Both the position numbers and the translations under genes were made by a program. The notes beneath the pieces were generated by a model. That model did not search any database and had not been told where the DNA came from. It worked only from the letters and a program-made list of their open reading frames with translations. A stretch of DNA of 64,000 nucleotides. Source: Chlorops oryzae. Taxonomy: Eukaryota; Arthropoda; Insecta; Diptera; Chloropidae. Shown here piece after piece: positions 45,272 through 57,480 of the stretch (positions are counted from its first letter, which is position 1; every line of letters begins with the position of its first letter). The stretch lies in assembly GCA_020466095.1 (NCBI GenBank), contig CM035807.1, positions 83,600,241 through 83,664,240 of the forward strand. Reading direction: 5' to 3'.

Positions 45272-47972
45272 CGAATCGCATATAGTTTTCCTCCATCATT
45301 AATAATGCGTATTGGATGGTCGTTTCACGTTCTGATGAGCTTTTAATATATTCATAACCGGCTCTCTTTGCAAGGATCTGTTTTAGCTGTTTTCATTTTG
45401 GCTTCGATTTTTCATGAAAAGGCACGTTTTTGCATTGGCCTGCGAAAAAAAGTGATTGAGAATAGATTCTGATAAAAATGCGATTTTCGCCTTTTGCCTT
45501 CGGCTAACTGTTGATAGCCAAACTGATTGAACAGAGAGTCCTCCAAAAGTGTTTAGTCAGTTGACGTTTTGATATTCTGGCAAACTTCCCGCAGCTGCAA
45601 GCAAGATCTAAATATCCGATTTAGCTCACTCCAGTCGATTTTGCAATGCGATTGATTTTTCATAATGCATTCCATATTTGCCAGCAGCAACAACGCGAGC
45701 GTTTCGGCAATCGAGCAACCAATTGTTAAATAAAGATTGGTTTAAGTATCTTTCTTGTAAGGACAAAGAAATGTATTTATGTATGTTAACCAAAAAGTCC
45801 TGAGGCTTAATGACTTCCGCTCTTTAGTTTCGGGATATTGCCGACCAATCTAAAATGGAGGACGAGGCTTCAAGCGCAATACTTAAGCTTCACATATTCA
45901 TCTGTATCAAAATATGAAAAATTAAATGTTGTTAACCAACCAAAGTATTAAAATAACCAAAATGACCGCAAATCGCTTTATGCACGTAACAATGTCATTC
46001 AAAACCGTCATTGTTTGGTAATTTAACCACATCTTTATAGCTTCATAAAGCGTTAATAAATCAATGTTTTAATGGTCTTTACTGTGAGATAAAACTTTAC
46101 AAAACTCACATTATTTCCGGTAAACAATAAAATCGCATTCTTCCTGAACAAAAAAGTTTGTCTCTTTCGCTCGGGAGTGTAGCAGTAGCCATGGCTACAT
46201 GCCGGGGAAATAAATGAATATACAAAATAAGTTTTGAATGCATTAATTATGAAGCAGTAATGGTCAGTGCACTTAACTGACTCGTTTGTCAGTCCGTTTT
46301 GCACTTTTTTTTTTATTTTTTATCATTTGCTTTTATTTTTGTCCTGCTTTTGTTTTTTTTTTTTTTTGCGAATGTGAAATATTTCAAAAATTAAAAATAA
46401 AATGAATTAAAATAAAAGCAAACAGAATATATTCAAGTATCAATGCATTCACTACACTTTGCAAGTTAATAAATCGCTGCTTGCACTTTTCCATTGACCC
46501 GCGCTCCTGTATTCGTGTTAAAACGCCGCATGGAAATTGGATTTTTCGCATTTTATTGTCTATGTAAATGATTGTTAAAGGTCCGTACACAACTGTGCAA
46601 ATAATTTCGCCATATCGTATAAATAAAACGATTGCGTGAATTAATGTCGAGTTTTGATTGCTTATTGTTGGATTGAATGGCTTTTTCACAGGCCATTGAA
46701 AACTTTTGGCCATCGATATGCCATTTACTTAGCAATACACTACGATTCGCCATTTCGTGGATTGAAAATTATTTTTAATATGCCATACACTTCAGCTGTT
46801 GTTATTCATTTGTATCAGGCAGGAATGCTGTGGCAGCCACTGGGAATATGTATAATCGGAATAGGATTTGAACCCAAAATCGCATTCGAATAGCGCTCGG
46901 AATCAAAATTCAATTGATTTCGAACAATGCTCGATGAACATTACATTTTTCTATATACTTATTTGGTATTACTTATGTTTGTACTTTTGTATATTCTTAT
47001 ATTTCTGTGGCAATATGGAATATAAGCAAAAGTCGAAATTTCTTGCTTTGAGACATTCGAATTTCTCTACGAAATTTCAGTTTCCTCTCACTTAAATTGA
47101 AAATTCGGAATATGAGATCAAAATGAAGGACTTTTAAGACCTTTTTAAAAAATTTCCTGACAAAAAACGAAAAAAGCCATTTATTTGGTTTTTTTTTATG
47201 TAAGGGCGGTTCAAAAAGTTCTCGCCCGCCAAAGTGGATTATCAAAAAAAGGTCTAGTGCTGCCTGCCACGATTCTAGGTCTCCAAGTTTCCCGAATTGA
47301 AAAGCAAAACAGGGTTATAATAAGAATAGATGTCATTATGACGTGAACCTTCGAAATAATTTTGGGATTTTTTTTACCAAATGGCGGCCATTGAAAAATG
47401 ACCCATCGATTTCGGGTACATTTTGTTGTAGCTCAGTGTAAAACAAAATAGTAAAAAATTGGTTAAAATTAATGATTGAGGTTCACGGCATAATGGTGAC
47501 AATTCTGCACTGATTCCCTTTTATTTCATTAAAATCGGTCCAGTTGAACTGGAGAAATCCTGGCAGCCAGTTCAAAAAAAGTGGTTTCGAAGTTTGAAGC
47601 AATGCTTAAGTTACTCGTTTTAGCGCAGATCAGGTTCGACAAAAAAGGCTATATCCTCTAAACTATTTCCAATTTCACAAAATCTTTTTGGCACGATATT
47701 CTCAAATATCCAAGCTATAAAAAAATAGACAAAAACAATGGCCAAACATTTTTGCCCAATGAGACAACCCCCTTAAGTGCACATAAGAATTTGTGTACAG
47801 TAAACGTTTTTGAAATGCAAACATAATTGCCTTACGTAAGAAAATGCAAAATTTTTTTTTTAAAATCATGATTCATGATATCCTGGCTTCCTTATACCTC
47901 CAAAGCCATTAACTCATTTCTCGCTTATGTCGACTTAAGCTACTTTTCGATATGGCCACAGATTTTATTTTA
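45272..47972. other. non-coding stretch
   Basis: No gene supported. Poly-T runs at about 46308 and 46353. The repeated short frames near 46.4-47.2 kb lie on both strands and lack any recognised domain. Confidence 0.4.
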
Positions 47973-48180
47973 ATATCCAGCGTAAGCAGAGTATATTAGT
48001 TTCGTGCAGATCTTTTAACACCCACGAGAAAACTCCGAAGGAATAGAAAAATCTTTAAACTTTTGATCGGGATTGAAAGCTGAAACGATTTAGACATATC
48101 TGTCCATCCGTCCGTCCATCCGTTCGTCTGTCCATCTGTGGTCGGATGTCGTTTAAAACGGGTGGGAGCAATCCAAGACA
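47973..48180 (+). mobile_element. DINE-1-like 5' fragment I (second subfamily)
   Basis: ATATCCAGCGTAAGCAGAGT, ATATTAGTTTCGTGCAGATC, then GAAACGATTTAGACATATCT and a GTCCATCCGTCCGTCC block match the start of the element inserted in the mariner at 56187. The 3' boundary is unclear. Confidence 0.7.
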
Positions 48181-49597
48181 GTTTTACAGAAAACTGTTAC
48201 CGTACTACACGATTGTGCAAGTGAGAGAGGCTTTGAAATAAAGCTATACGAAAACCCTTAATGCAGCTTTGGTTATCTATTTCAACCAAGTCAAAAATGG
48301 CCCTTAAAATGTTCATTGAAAGGCCCAAAAAGATGTTCTTTTAAATCACAATTGAACAGGTTTTCGGAAAATTTTTGCTATAGAAATTTTTGTGTTTGTA
48401 TTAACCATTCATTAGATAAAATGTAAAATGAAAAACAAAGAAAAAAAAAAAACAAAAAACACCGGATTGGCATCATCAATATTTTGTAAACTTGAACAAG
48501 AAAATTGTTAGGTGGGCCTTACGTGGCACACTTATCTTATATAGTTTTGGAGACTGTAAGGCCTTCATTGCGTTATTTCGTATATAAAAGGCCAACTATC
48601 GGCAACAAGGCACGGATTTAGGTTTTGCTTTGTTGCACTTGCTTCGAACGGTTTTGATTCTTTCGATGTGTTTTCCCCCAATTTCGTTGATGTGTATTTT
48701 GGAAAACCATCCATCCATGATGCAAACGAAAACAAGCCATCTTGCTTTGACTAGCCTTCGTGTGTGTGTGTGTGTCTTGGCTTATAAGGTACAATGTACT
48801 GTTGATCTTTAAGCCCGAAAAAAAGTTTTGACTAATCCGGCGTGTTTCCACCCTTAATGGAGAAAAAACATTTGGATCTGTATGTTTTTACTTCACAAAA
48901 TTTCAATAAAAAAATTCTTTGCTGAAATAGTGTCATGTATGTAAGCTACCAGGATATTGTCATTTGCGAGTATGCAAGAATTTCATAATTCGAAGATGTG
49001 AAATTGCCCGAATGGATTGCATCTGCATAAACTAGGCCTTAAAATTGCAAAATACCAAAGCTGGAATAACGTCTGAACATGCCACATTGCATTCTTTTTC
49101 ATAAATTTACATTTTTCTTGAATTGCGATACAAACATACAACGATATAATACTGATATGTTTATTTCTTCGCTGTACGTGCAACCGAGGAGCACGTTTTT
49201 CAATTTAGCAAGTGTCTAAAAAAACTTCCTACGGATTTCCACTCGTTTAATATTTGTGTGCCATTGTCGGCCATGCATTCTCAAGAAACAAAACCGAGGT
49301 GCAGTCGAATAAAAAATCGAAAATGCACACGCCGCAATGTACCACAGCGCGAGCGGTCTCTTTTGGCATGCTTTCAATTTTATATTAAAATATTGCCATG
49401 TTATGAAAATATTAAAACCATTGAATCTTTTGAGCTCAATAAATGTGACAGCTTCGTGATTTATATAATTGAAATATTTGTAAGCTCTTTAGGTAACACT
49501 GTTGAACAAAACTTTCCAACAAACTTTCTCAGTTTGAAATATTTGAGCGTCTCGCGCCGGTGTCTCGCATCGAGCACTCGCAATATTGGATTATGAG
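48181..49597. other. non-coding stretch
   Basis: A TATATAAAAGG box at 48581 lacks a matching initiator. A (GT)n run occurs at about 48762-48774. No gene recognised. Confidence 0.35.
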
Positions 49598-50232
49598 CTT
49601 TAGTCTCCCTCAATCTCTTTCTTTCTTTCTTTCTCTCTCTCGCTCACTCTCTCCCGTTAGGTGGGTGTCTTCCTTTGTCTTCTGCTCTCTTCTTCTGTCT
49701 TCTTGTCTTCTTCTGTCTTCTTCTGTTTTCTTCTGTCTTCTTCTGTCTTCTTCTGTCTTCTTCTGTCTTCTTCTGTCTTCATTCTGTCTTCATCTGTCTT
49801 CTTCTGTCTTCTTCTGTCTTCTTCTGTCTTCTTCTGTCTTCTTCTGTCTTCTTCTGTCTTCTTCTGTCTTCTTCTGTGCTCCTCTGTATTCTTCTTACTT
49901 CTTCTGTGTTCCTCTGTCTTCCTCTGTCTTTCTCCGTCTTCATCTGTCTTCCTCTGTTTTTCTCCGTTTTCCTATTTTATCCCCTGTCTTAATCTGTCTG
50001 CCTCCAAATTTTTCTGTTTTTTTTTTCTTTTGTCTTCCTCCATTTTCTTCTGTTATTTCTCGTCTTCCTCCATCTTCTTCTTACTTTCTCTGCCTTATTC
50101 CAATGTCTTTTTCCCTCCCCCTCTTCATTTTATCACACTTTCTCCGTCTCATTCATTTTCTCCCTGACACTCTCTTTCTCCGTTTCGTCCTCTCTATTAA
50201 ACTCTCTGTCTCTCTCTCTCTCTTCTTCTTTA
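49598..50232 (+). repeat. polypyrimidine tract with a 10-bp CTGTCTTCTT array
   Basis: From about 49676 to 49935 the sequence is a tandem array of CTGTCTTCTT and close variants; on both sides it degrades into irregular C/T sequence. The strand bias (almost pure pyrimidine) extends over 600 bp. Frames rich in Ser, Leu, Phe and Cys read through it in all three phases and are not genes. Confidence 0.95.
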
Positions 50233-53061
50233 CATTTACGTTCTTTTCAAAAATGAAATTTTTCTTCCAGTCAATGTATTTGGAATCCAAATTTTGGATT
50301 TAATTTTTTTTTTTTTGGGCTTAAAAATGATGGCTGGGACACTGTTTGGTCCACATTTGCCAGGGTATACTTCGACAGCAGCTATGTACATATATAGTTC
50401 AACGTTTAATACGACCGTCGTCAGTAGATGTCCAGAGATGCAGCCAAAAAATTGATACATAATTTCCCCTTCACCACCGCCCTCAGACGGAGTCCAGGCA
50501 AAGGAGCAAAATGGCTGCCGCCAAGAATATTTAGATTGTACGCTATAGTGCGAAATTAGTGCCATTGAGTACTTAGATTCCTCCTTGACCCTCTTTCGAC
50601 TCAGTAAATTGATTTTTTAATTTCCCGTTTTATATGATCGGCGTCAGTAGAAATTCAAAATGGTGAAAAATTCTATCGAAGCGATCGTTTCCAGTGAATC
50701 AGTAATGGCGGTTTCGGTGCAAGAATGCCGGCTGTAATCGAATATTTGAGAATTTCCTTTTGCTTTTTCCTAAAAGCATTGCTTTTGAAGAATAAAAGTT
50801 TGCCCCTCAGTTCATTCCTCTGCTCATTATATTCGCACAACATTCCCAATATTTCGAGAATGCGAGTTCGTCATCCGAATCGTCTGCCATAACTATTTCC
50901 CTATCATTGTTTTTTCCAGAAATTGGCTTAGAATCCCACAGAAGGAGAAAAGTATGAAAAATATCTTTAGTTAAGGGATTCATAAGGAATTGTTGTTTCG
51001 TTTTGTTGCGTCATCTAATGTATGATGTCTTGTCCTTATGTCACACAAAAATCTGGCTGTCGAAACTGAGGTTTGATTGTAAGGGTAAAAGAATGATTAA
51101 AACGTTAAATATCAAAACCAAATTTATTGAGTTCTGATAAAGCAAATTGAGAGGGATTACTTAATGCACTGTAATTATTTGATTGAGTTTTCTGAGCACA
51201 CCAAGAATACATTTTGTATATGCGTATGTGATATTCGACGGTATCCTCCCAGCTAATGAACATTATACTTTGGTCTTAGATCATAGAATAGCAATCAGGT
51301 CAATTTCGTGGTGGGATCCTAACCTAACAGTTCTGACATGTAAAATTTATTTAATTTAGCAAGCTAGCGGAAAATCTTCTAGATGTTTATTTTGATGAAA
51401 ATTTTGTAAAGCAATTTTGACTTAAACTCTTGCTGGTTGCAACTGTGAAAATATTGTGATATGCGTTGCTCCATGCTGGTTAAAAACTTCACATTAGCCG
51501 CACTTGAAGTAGTTGGAATTCTTAATGAGTTCATGCTGCTCGTTAAATAAATTTCCAACTTCTTCACATTTTCTCCACTTTCCGATCCGATCCGAAGCGA
51601 TTCATGCATTTTCCTCGCGCAACACGAAATCAAAAGATAGTGAAAAACTTTTCCCAAAATAAGTAGCTAACGTTCATGCACTTGTCTTCGGCCGCTGCCT
51701 GCTGCTGCTGCTGCTGCTGCGGTGACGTAGCAAATTAAAATCCATATTTCCGAGCGAAAAACTTTCGAAAGTAAAATTTACGCTTCGGAATCACTGATTA
51801 ATATTGACTTGAATTTATGTTAGTATTAAGAGTTAAGAAAGAAACATCCCAGCGCGCCGAAGAAAACGTCAAGTGAGCAAAAGCAAAATTCACGCAGCAA
51901 GCAACCGAACAGAAAATTTGAAGAGCGCGTAAAATGCATGTAAGCCGAAGCGCCATTGCCGCTGCTATGTGCGTATAATTTGATTATTAAATGAGTTACC
52001 CCCATCCCTGGAATGGTTATGGCTATTTGAATATAAGTAGGTACACGCCGCGGCGTGCAATGTAACTAGATCGAGTGTTTTTCATCTCGTCGGCAGGTGG
52101 CGTTCGTTTGCTCTTCTCTTTTTAAACTTTTACATTAAAAGGCAATTTATGAATTTGAAATGAGCTACCGCTGTGAAAGGAACATCAGACAATGTTTCAG
52201 TTCGCATTCAGCTTGAATGAAAGATAATAGAAAATACCTACCGAAAAGGCTGTGAATAAAACCGGCAAAGTTGTTTTTCGCGGAAAGAAATTCAAGGCAC
52301 AAGTTTAAAGGAATCTTTCCCTTGATTTTTCGCGAACATTTAAAACAAGAATGGAACGCATAAATTATGCGGCAACAAAATTGTGCATTTAACTTGTCTT
52401 TTATGTATCTTAACTGCATCATCTCTATGCCAGCAGAACTGCTCCACCTTGTGTCGTAAAATTTATGCAAATATTTTCATATTGCTCCCCGAATCCTGGA
52501 ATGCAGTGCTGCGAAAACTTCCCGACTGATGACTAAGCCGTGTTAAAAGACGCGTCACACAGTGGGGGATTCCATTGGGGGATTTGTCGGCTGCACTGTC
52601 ACTGCTTTAACGGATGGGTCTGTTTAGTTCGTTAAACTGCTCCAAAGTCTTCTACAGCTTCGGGTTAGAACATATGTACCTACATACATATATGAGCAGG
52701 AGCATAAAAAAACCGAAAGAAAACGTTTGTGCTTATAATATTTCATTATTCGTTACAGGTTTATATCTACTATTCAAGTTTAACTTGATTTCATACGTTT
52801 GTAAATAAGTTTATGTTTATGTTTGAAGGGTGAAAATAGATGAACGATTTTCGAGCTTGACTTGCTACTGCTTCTTTCAGTTTTGGCACCCAATTTCGTC
52901 AAAATTCCTGAAAAGTAATGTGGTTATCATATAACCGACAGGAGTACACAAGGTTATTGCAAGATAAGAGCCACCTGATGAGTGTTGTCATGTCCAAAAA
53001 TAGCTTTATGGTCGAGCTTCGAGCAGCGAAAGGTAAATGCACGTATACGTATTCTATATAC
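50233..53061. other. non-coding stretch with a CTG run
   Basis: No gene recognised. (CTG)7 at about 51699-51720 is not in a convincing frame. Confidence 0.4.
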
Positions 53062-53069
53062 TTACCTAT

Positions 53070-53874
53070 TAGGGATCCCGGGATCCCGGACGTTTTCTAG
53101 TCCCGAAAATCCCGGGATTAGTCTTCGTTAGTCCTCGGGCATTTTTGCAATTATTTTTAACTGTCGAGGTAGAAATATCGAAATATAATCAGATGAAAAT
53201 GCTTTAACATATAACGTTGCAAGTGGGTGTTATACGTTAGTGGACATAAAAATCTATACGATGGTTAATTTTGTAAGTTTAGTACATTAAATGCGATAAC
53301 TACATGTTTTACGTAGCGTGCCATATTTATCCTTGTGTAGCCTCACAGTTAGCCGAATGATCTCCGATCAGCTGCAGTGTTGTTAAATGTAGGTACAATT
53401 CCCTCACGACTTTGACAGCTGGGTTTGATGGTAAACGAAAAAACTGATTAGAAAATAATTTGATTTGTGAGAGAAAATCGATTTTGTATTTTAAACCATT
53501 AAAATACGCATCCGCCAGACTATTTAATTCAGCTATGATAATGCAAATATAAGTAAATAAAATCGTAAGGATTTTTTGTAGGGAAAAATTTGTGTAAGCA
53601 AAGGAAAAAGTAGTGATTTTTTGGGCTGTGTAGGAATATCAGAAAAGATTTAACATCACTGATTCAGCTGTTATGCTTCAAATAACTGGAATGTTATTAA
53701 GTTTTTTTTTTTTTTATTATTGTTAATGTGAAACATAGCTCAAATAAAAAAAATTTTAAAATTTATTCGTTTTAAGCATTCTTCCTAATCCGGGACCGAT
53801 CCCGGGATCCCGGATTGAAATTTTGGAATCCCGAAATCCCGGAATTGCATTTTGGCCATTTTTTGGAATCCCTA
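53070..53874. mobile_element. hAT-type MITE with GGGATCCC-rich ends
   Basis: Ends TAGGGATCCCGGGATCCCGG and reversed TAGGGATTCCAAAAAATGGC, flanked by an exact 8-bp duplication TTACCTAT (53062-53069 and 53875-53882). Subterminal sequence repeats TCCCGGGAT/ATCCCGG words at both ends. The 805-bp body has no transposase. Confidence 0.85.
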
Positions 53875-54075
53875 TTACCTATGTACATATGGTGCAAAAA
53901 TTTCAAGCTGATATATACAATATTTCAGCGGCTTTGTTAAATCACGATTTTGACTCTTTTCATTGGAATTGCAAACAAACATTTAATTTCTGTAAAAGTC
54001 CTGTTTCAATGGTCAATAGATCACCATTCGGGATTTCCAATAAACTGTAAGCTCATTTGATTTAAAAAAAAAAAA

Positions 54076-54650
54076 CGTAAGGGTGTTATAGTCAGGAAAG
54101 CCTGACAATAAAAAACCCGACACAGACACACATGTTTAAATAATTTTTAAGCCAAGCCCAAAAAGCAGACACTAGAAAGAAATTCAACAGTTTTTAAGCC
54201 AATAGGGGCCCATTTTTTTCAATTCTTTATGAAAAGCGCCCTTCGACCCCCTTTTCCAATTTAATCGGAGGCTATAAATATATATAATACTTAATTTCTA
54301 AGTTTCATTGAAATATTGTGAAAAAGTCAGATTTTGAGGCAGTTTTGGGATTTTTGTGACAGACCCTAGTACTGAGGTACCCCTAAAAATGGTCCGATCG
54401 GGTCCATTCTCATCCTTGTTCTTACTTATGTGCCTTTAAGTACGCATACCAAATCAGAAAGCTAAACTCCTTCGATAAGAAAACTTTATACAAACAGACG
54501 GACAGACGGGCGGACATGGCTAAATTGAATCTCCTGGTGAGGCTGATCATTTCTATATATATTTTCTATGGTCTATCTTCGATTGGTTCTGGGTGTTACA
54601 CACAAACGCACAAACGCAATATACCCTCGACACAGAGTGTGTCGAGTATA
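54076..54650 (-). mobile_element. full-length DINE-1-like copy E
   Basis: It starts (reversed 3' end) GTAAGGGTGTTATAGTCAGG, then ACCCGACACAGACACACATG, one core (CAGTTTTGGGATTTTTGTGA, GGTCCGATCGGGTCCATTCT), the GACAGACGGACAGACGG-type block, and the reversed 5' end CCTCGACACAGAGTGTGTCG. At 575 bp it pairs in structure with copy B. Confidence 0.85.
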
Positions 54651-55339
54651 GAAAGTATGTGTTGCGACAGATCCGTATGCTTCATTGGGAAAATTTTGTG
54701 TTGTTTCTGTTAAATCACGTTCAAGCATTCCAAGTACGGTTCAACTCTTGCATTCAAAGAGCTTCTCGAAAAATGTTCGGTTGAGTGACAATATTCAACA
54801 ATCTGCAAGCAATTCTTGAAGAAATTGAGCATGCAATCGCTGACAACAGATGCTACAGCGTTTTGCGTCGAACGTGAATGCGCCGAATCTAGAAAGCGAA
54901 ACCGTTTATCCGAAAGTCATCTCAATCGACAGTTCCCAGAGCAGGTGTTCGACAGTCAAATTTGCAAATTGAACTCAAAGCACGTTTGTGCTCTACTTCG
55001 ATTAGGTTTTTGTTGCATTCTCAGATGCATTAGGATGTCAATGTTATATGCTAAATCAAAAATTGTAAAAGGTAAGCAAAGTATTTCCTACTTTTCGTGC
55101 TCAGAGATATTTAGGGTAGGAAAATTCAAACTGCTTGATCTTTTGTTATCACGCATTGGAATAATTATAAAAATTGTGGAAAAAATTATAAAATATTTTA
55201 CGATGAAGTGAAAAACGTTACATGGAACTAAAAGTGATTTCCAATTATTTATTTTTTTTAAATTTTTGAAACTTTTCGCTTAACTTGAGTCATGGGTTCT
55301 TCTTTAATCCGAAATAAACGTTAAATGACAAAAATATTC
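54651..55339. other. no recognisable feature
   Basis: A 131-codon frame at 54816-55211 has no domain and no coding signature; it is treated as chance. Confidence 0.35.
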
Positions 55340-55470
55340 AGGCCCATTTGCTACTGTTTTCATTAAAGTTTTCGTTCCGAAAAAAAAAAAAAAAAATTGT
55401 ATGGAAATGTTGACATTTTGAGAGAATATCGTGACGATAAGCATTAACCGGAACAGTAGCGAATGGGCCT
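55340..55470. mobile_element. 131-bp MITE with AGGCCCATT termini
   Basis: The left end AGGCCCATTTGCTACTGTTT and reversed right end AGGCCCATTCGCTACTGTTC are strongly inverted over 20 bp. The target duplication is unclear. Confidence 0.6.
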
Positions 55471-56186
55471 TAGTGTGATCATTAGAATCCCTTATAATTA
55501 AAAAAATTGTATTTCCAGCGAGCTATGCTATTAGAATTGGTCAAAAACGAACCTATCGGCACACTAACATCTGTAAAACTAGACCACGGGATTTGATGTG
55601 GCTCATTTTTTTTTTTTTTTTTTTTTTTAATAGAAAGAGTGAAACAAGAGGAAGTTTGTTATGTTTAATACATTCGTAATATAGTTTGCTTTCATTAACA
55701 AAGCTGCCTTGACTTACGAGATAGATCAAAAAAATGTACTGCCGTATTGTGAACCTTAAAAAGGTGAACAAAAGTCGGGGATGATATATTTATGTATGTC
55801 TATCTAACAGGTTGGCTGATAAGTCCCCGGTCTAACAAAGAAAAACACAATTTTTTGTCAAAATTCGTCTTTATTATTCAACATAGTTCCCTTCAAGAGC
55901 GATACAACGATTATAACGACCTTCCAATTTTTTGATACCATTTTGGTAGTACTCCTTCGGTTTTGCCTCAAAAAAGGCCTCAGTTTCGGCGATCACCTCT
56001 TCATTGCAGCCAAATTTTTTCCCTGCGAGCATCCTTTTGAGGTCTGAGAACAAGAAAAAGTCGCTGGGGGCCAGATCTGGAGAATACGGTGGGTGGGGAA
56101 GCAATTCGAAGCCTAATTCATGAATTTTTGCCATCGTTCTCAATGACTTGTGGCACGGTGCGTTGCCTTGGTGGAACAACACTTTT

Positions 56187-57480
56187 GATACCCAGCGTAA
56201 GCGGGGTATATTAGTTTTGTGCAAATCTTGTAACAGGGAGAATTAAGCTTCGGAGATATAGAAAAATATATATAGAAATGATCAGGATCAAAAACTGAAT
56301 CGATTTAGACATGTCCGTCTGTCCGTCTGACCGTCTGTCCGTCCGTCCGTGGTCGGATCTCCTCCGAAACGGCTGAACCAATGAAGTCGAAATTTGGCAC
56401 ACATGTATATCGGGGTCCGAGTATGATCCTAAGTAAAAATGGGAGACATCCGCCCACTGCCACGCCCACAAATTAATTTATTGTGTTTTCAGTAAAATGC
56501 TTGTAACTTGCGAACCACTCAACACATTTCATTGATATTTGGTGTGCTGGTAAGCTACGAAAAGGGACATTTGCTGGCAAAAAATGGACGCCGCCCTCCT
56601 CGAGCCACGCCCACAAATAAGCCCAAAAATAAGGGCTTATCGTAACTTGTGAAGTAAAAGGCGTAGAAGCTTCAAATTCGCAGCATAGGTTGACCAAGGC
56701 AAATGAAAGGTGTAGGAATAAAAATTTATGTAGCCCGCCCACTGCCACGCCCACAAATAGAGAATTTTCGTAACTTCCGAAGTAAAAGGCGTAGAAGATT
56801 CAAATTCGCAGCATAGGTTCACCAAGGCGAATCAAAGGTGTAGGAAAAAATTTTTTGTGGCCCGCTCACTGCCACGCCCACAAATGAAGACTTTTCGTAA
56901 CTTCCGAAGTAAAAGGCGTATAAGCTTCGAATTCGCAACATAGGTTCACCAAGGTGAATGAAAGGTGTAGGAAAAAAAATTTATGTGGCCCGCCCACTGC
57001 CACGCCCACAAATAAAGATTTTTCGTAACTTCCGAAGTAAAAGGCGTAGAAGCTCCAAATTCGCAACATAGGTTCACCATGGCGAATGAAAGGTGTAGGA
57101 AAAAAAATTTATGTGGCCCGCCCACTGCCACGCCCACAAATAAAGATTTTTCGTAACTTCCGAAGTAAAAGGCGTAGAAGCTCCAAATTCGCAACATAGG
57201 TTCACTAAGGCGAATGAAAGGTGTAGGGAAAAAATTTATGTGGCCCGCCCACTGCCACGCCCATAAATGAAGAATTGTCATAACTTCCGAAGTAAAATGC
57301 GTAGAAGCTTCAAATTCGCAACATACGTTCATCAAGGGGAATGAAAGGTGAAGGAAAATATTTTATGTGGCCCACCCACTGCCACGCCCACAAATAGAGA
57401 AGCAAAACATAGTGCGCTCATAATGTCGGGACGCTGGGTATTTCAAAGTCGGGCTTGACCGATTTTAGCTTTCTTACTTG
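56187..57480 (+). mobile_element. DINE-1/INE-1-like element (second subfamily) inserted in the mariner
   Basis: It begins TGATACCCAGCGTAAGCGGG with the 5' hairpin CCCAGCGTAAGCGGGG, followed by ATATTAGTTTTGTGCAAATC, GATCAGGATCAAAAACTGAA, ACATGTCCGTCTGTCCGTCT, core tandem repeats with GCCCACTGCCACGCCCACAA, then GGGACGCTGGGTATTTCAAA and the end TAGCTTTCTTACTTG followed by TTT. The order equals Drosophila INE-1. It sits in a T-run of the mariner (ACACTTT|..|TTTCTTCTTC), as expected of Helentron-type insertion between T residues. Confidence 0.9.
56641..57410 (+). repeat. ~127-bp core tandem repeats of the inserted DINE-1-like element
   Basis: Six copies of a unit beginning CGTAACTTCCGAAGTAAAAG and including GGTTCACCAAGGCGAATGAA and GGCCCGCCCACTGCCACGCC, with 127-128 bp spacing. 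Reading frames on the minus strand repeat the phrase WAWQWAG and are artefacts of the array. Confidence 0.95.

Noticed and set aside
48630..48812. Hydrophobic 60-codon frame after a TATATAAAAGG box
   Set aside because: It begins with TTG rather than ATG, its C-terminal part translates a GT repeat, and no initiator lies at the right distance.
49560..50303. 247-codon frame rich in Ser, Leu, Phe and Cys, with parallel frames in other phases
   Set aside because: All three phases stay open because the DNA is a polypyrimidine repeat; no domain, no codon signature.
51699..51720. (CTG)7 as part of a polyglutamine or polyalanine coding exon
   Set aside because: No supporting open frame, start or splice sites on either side.
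54816..55211. 131-codon plus-strand frame
   Set aside because: No homology or promoter, and composition is like the surrounding AT-rich DNA.
56473..57335. Several minus-strand frames with repeated WAWQWAG phrases
   Set aside because: They arise from the 127-bp core tandem repeats of the DINE-1-like insertion.
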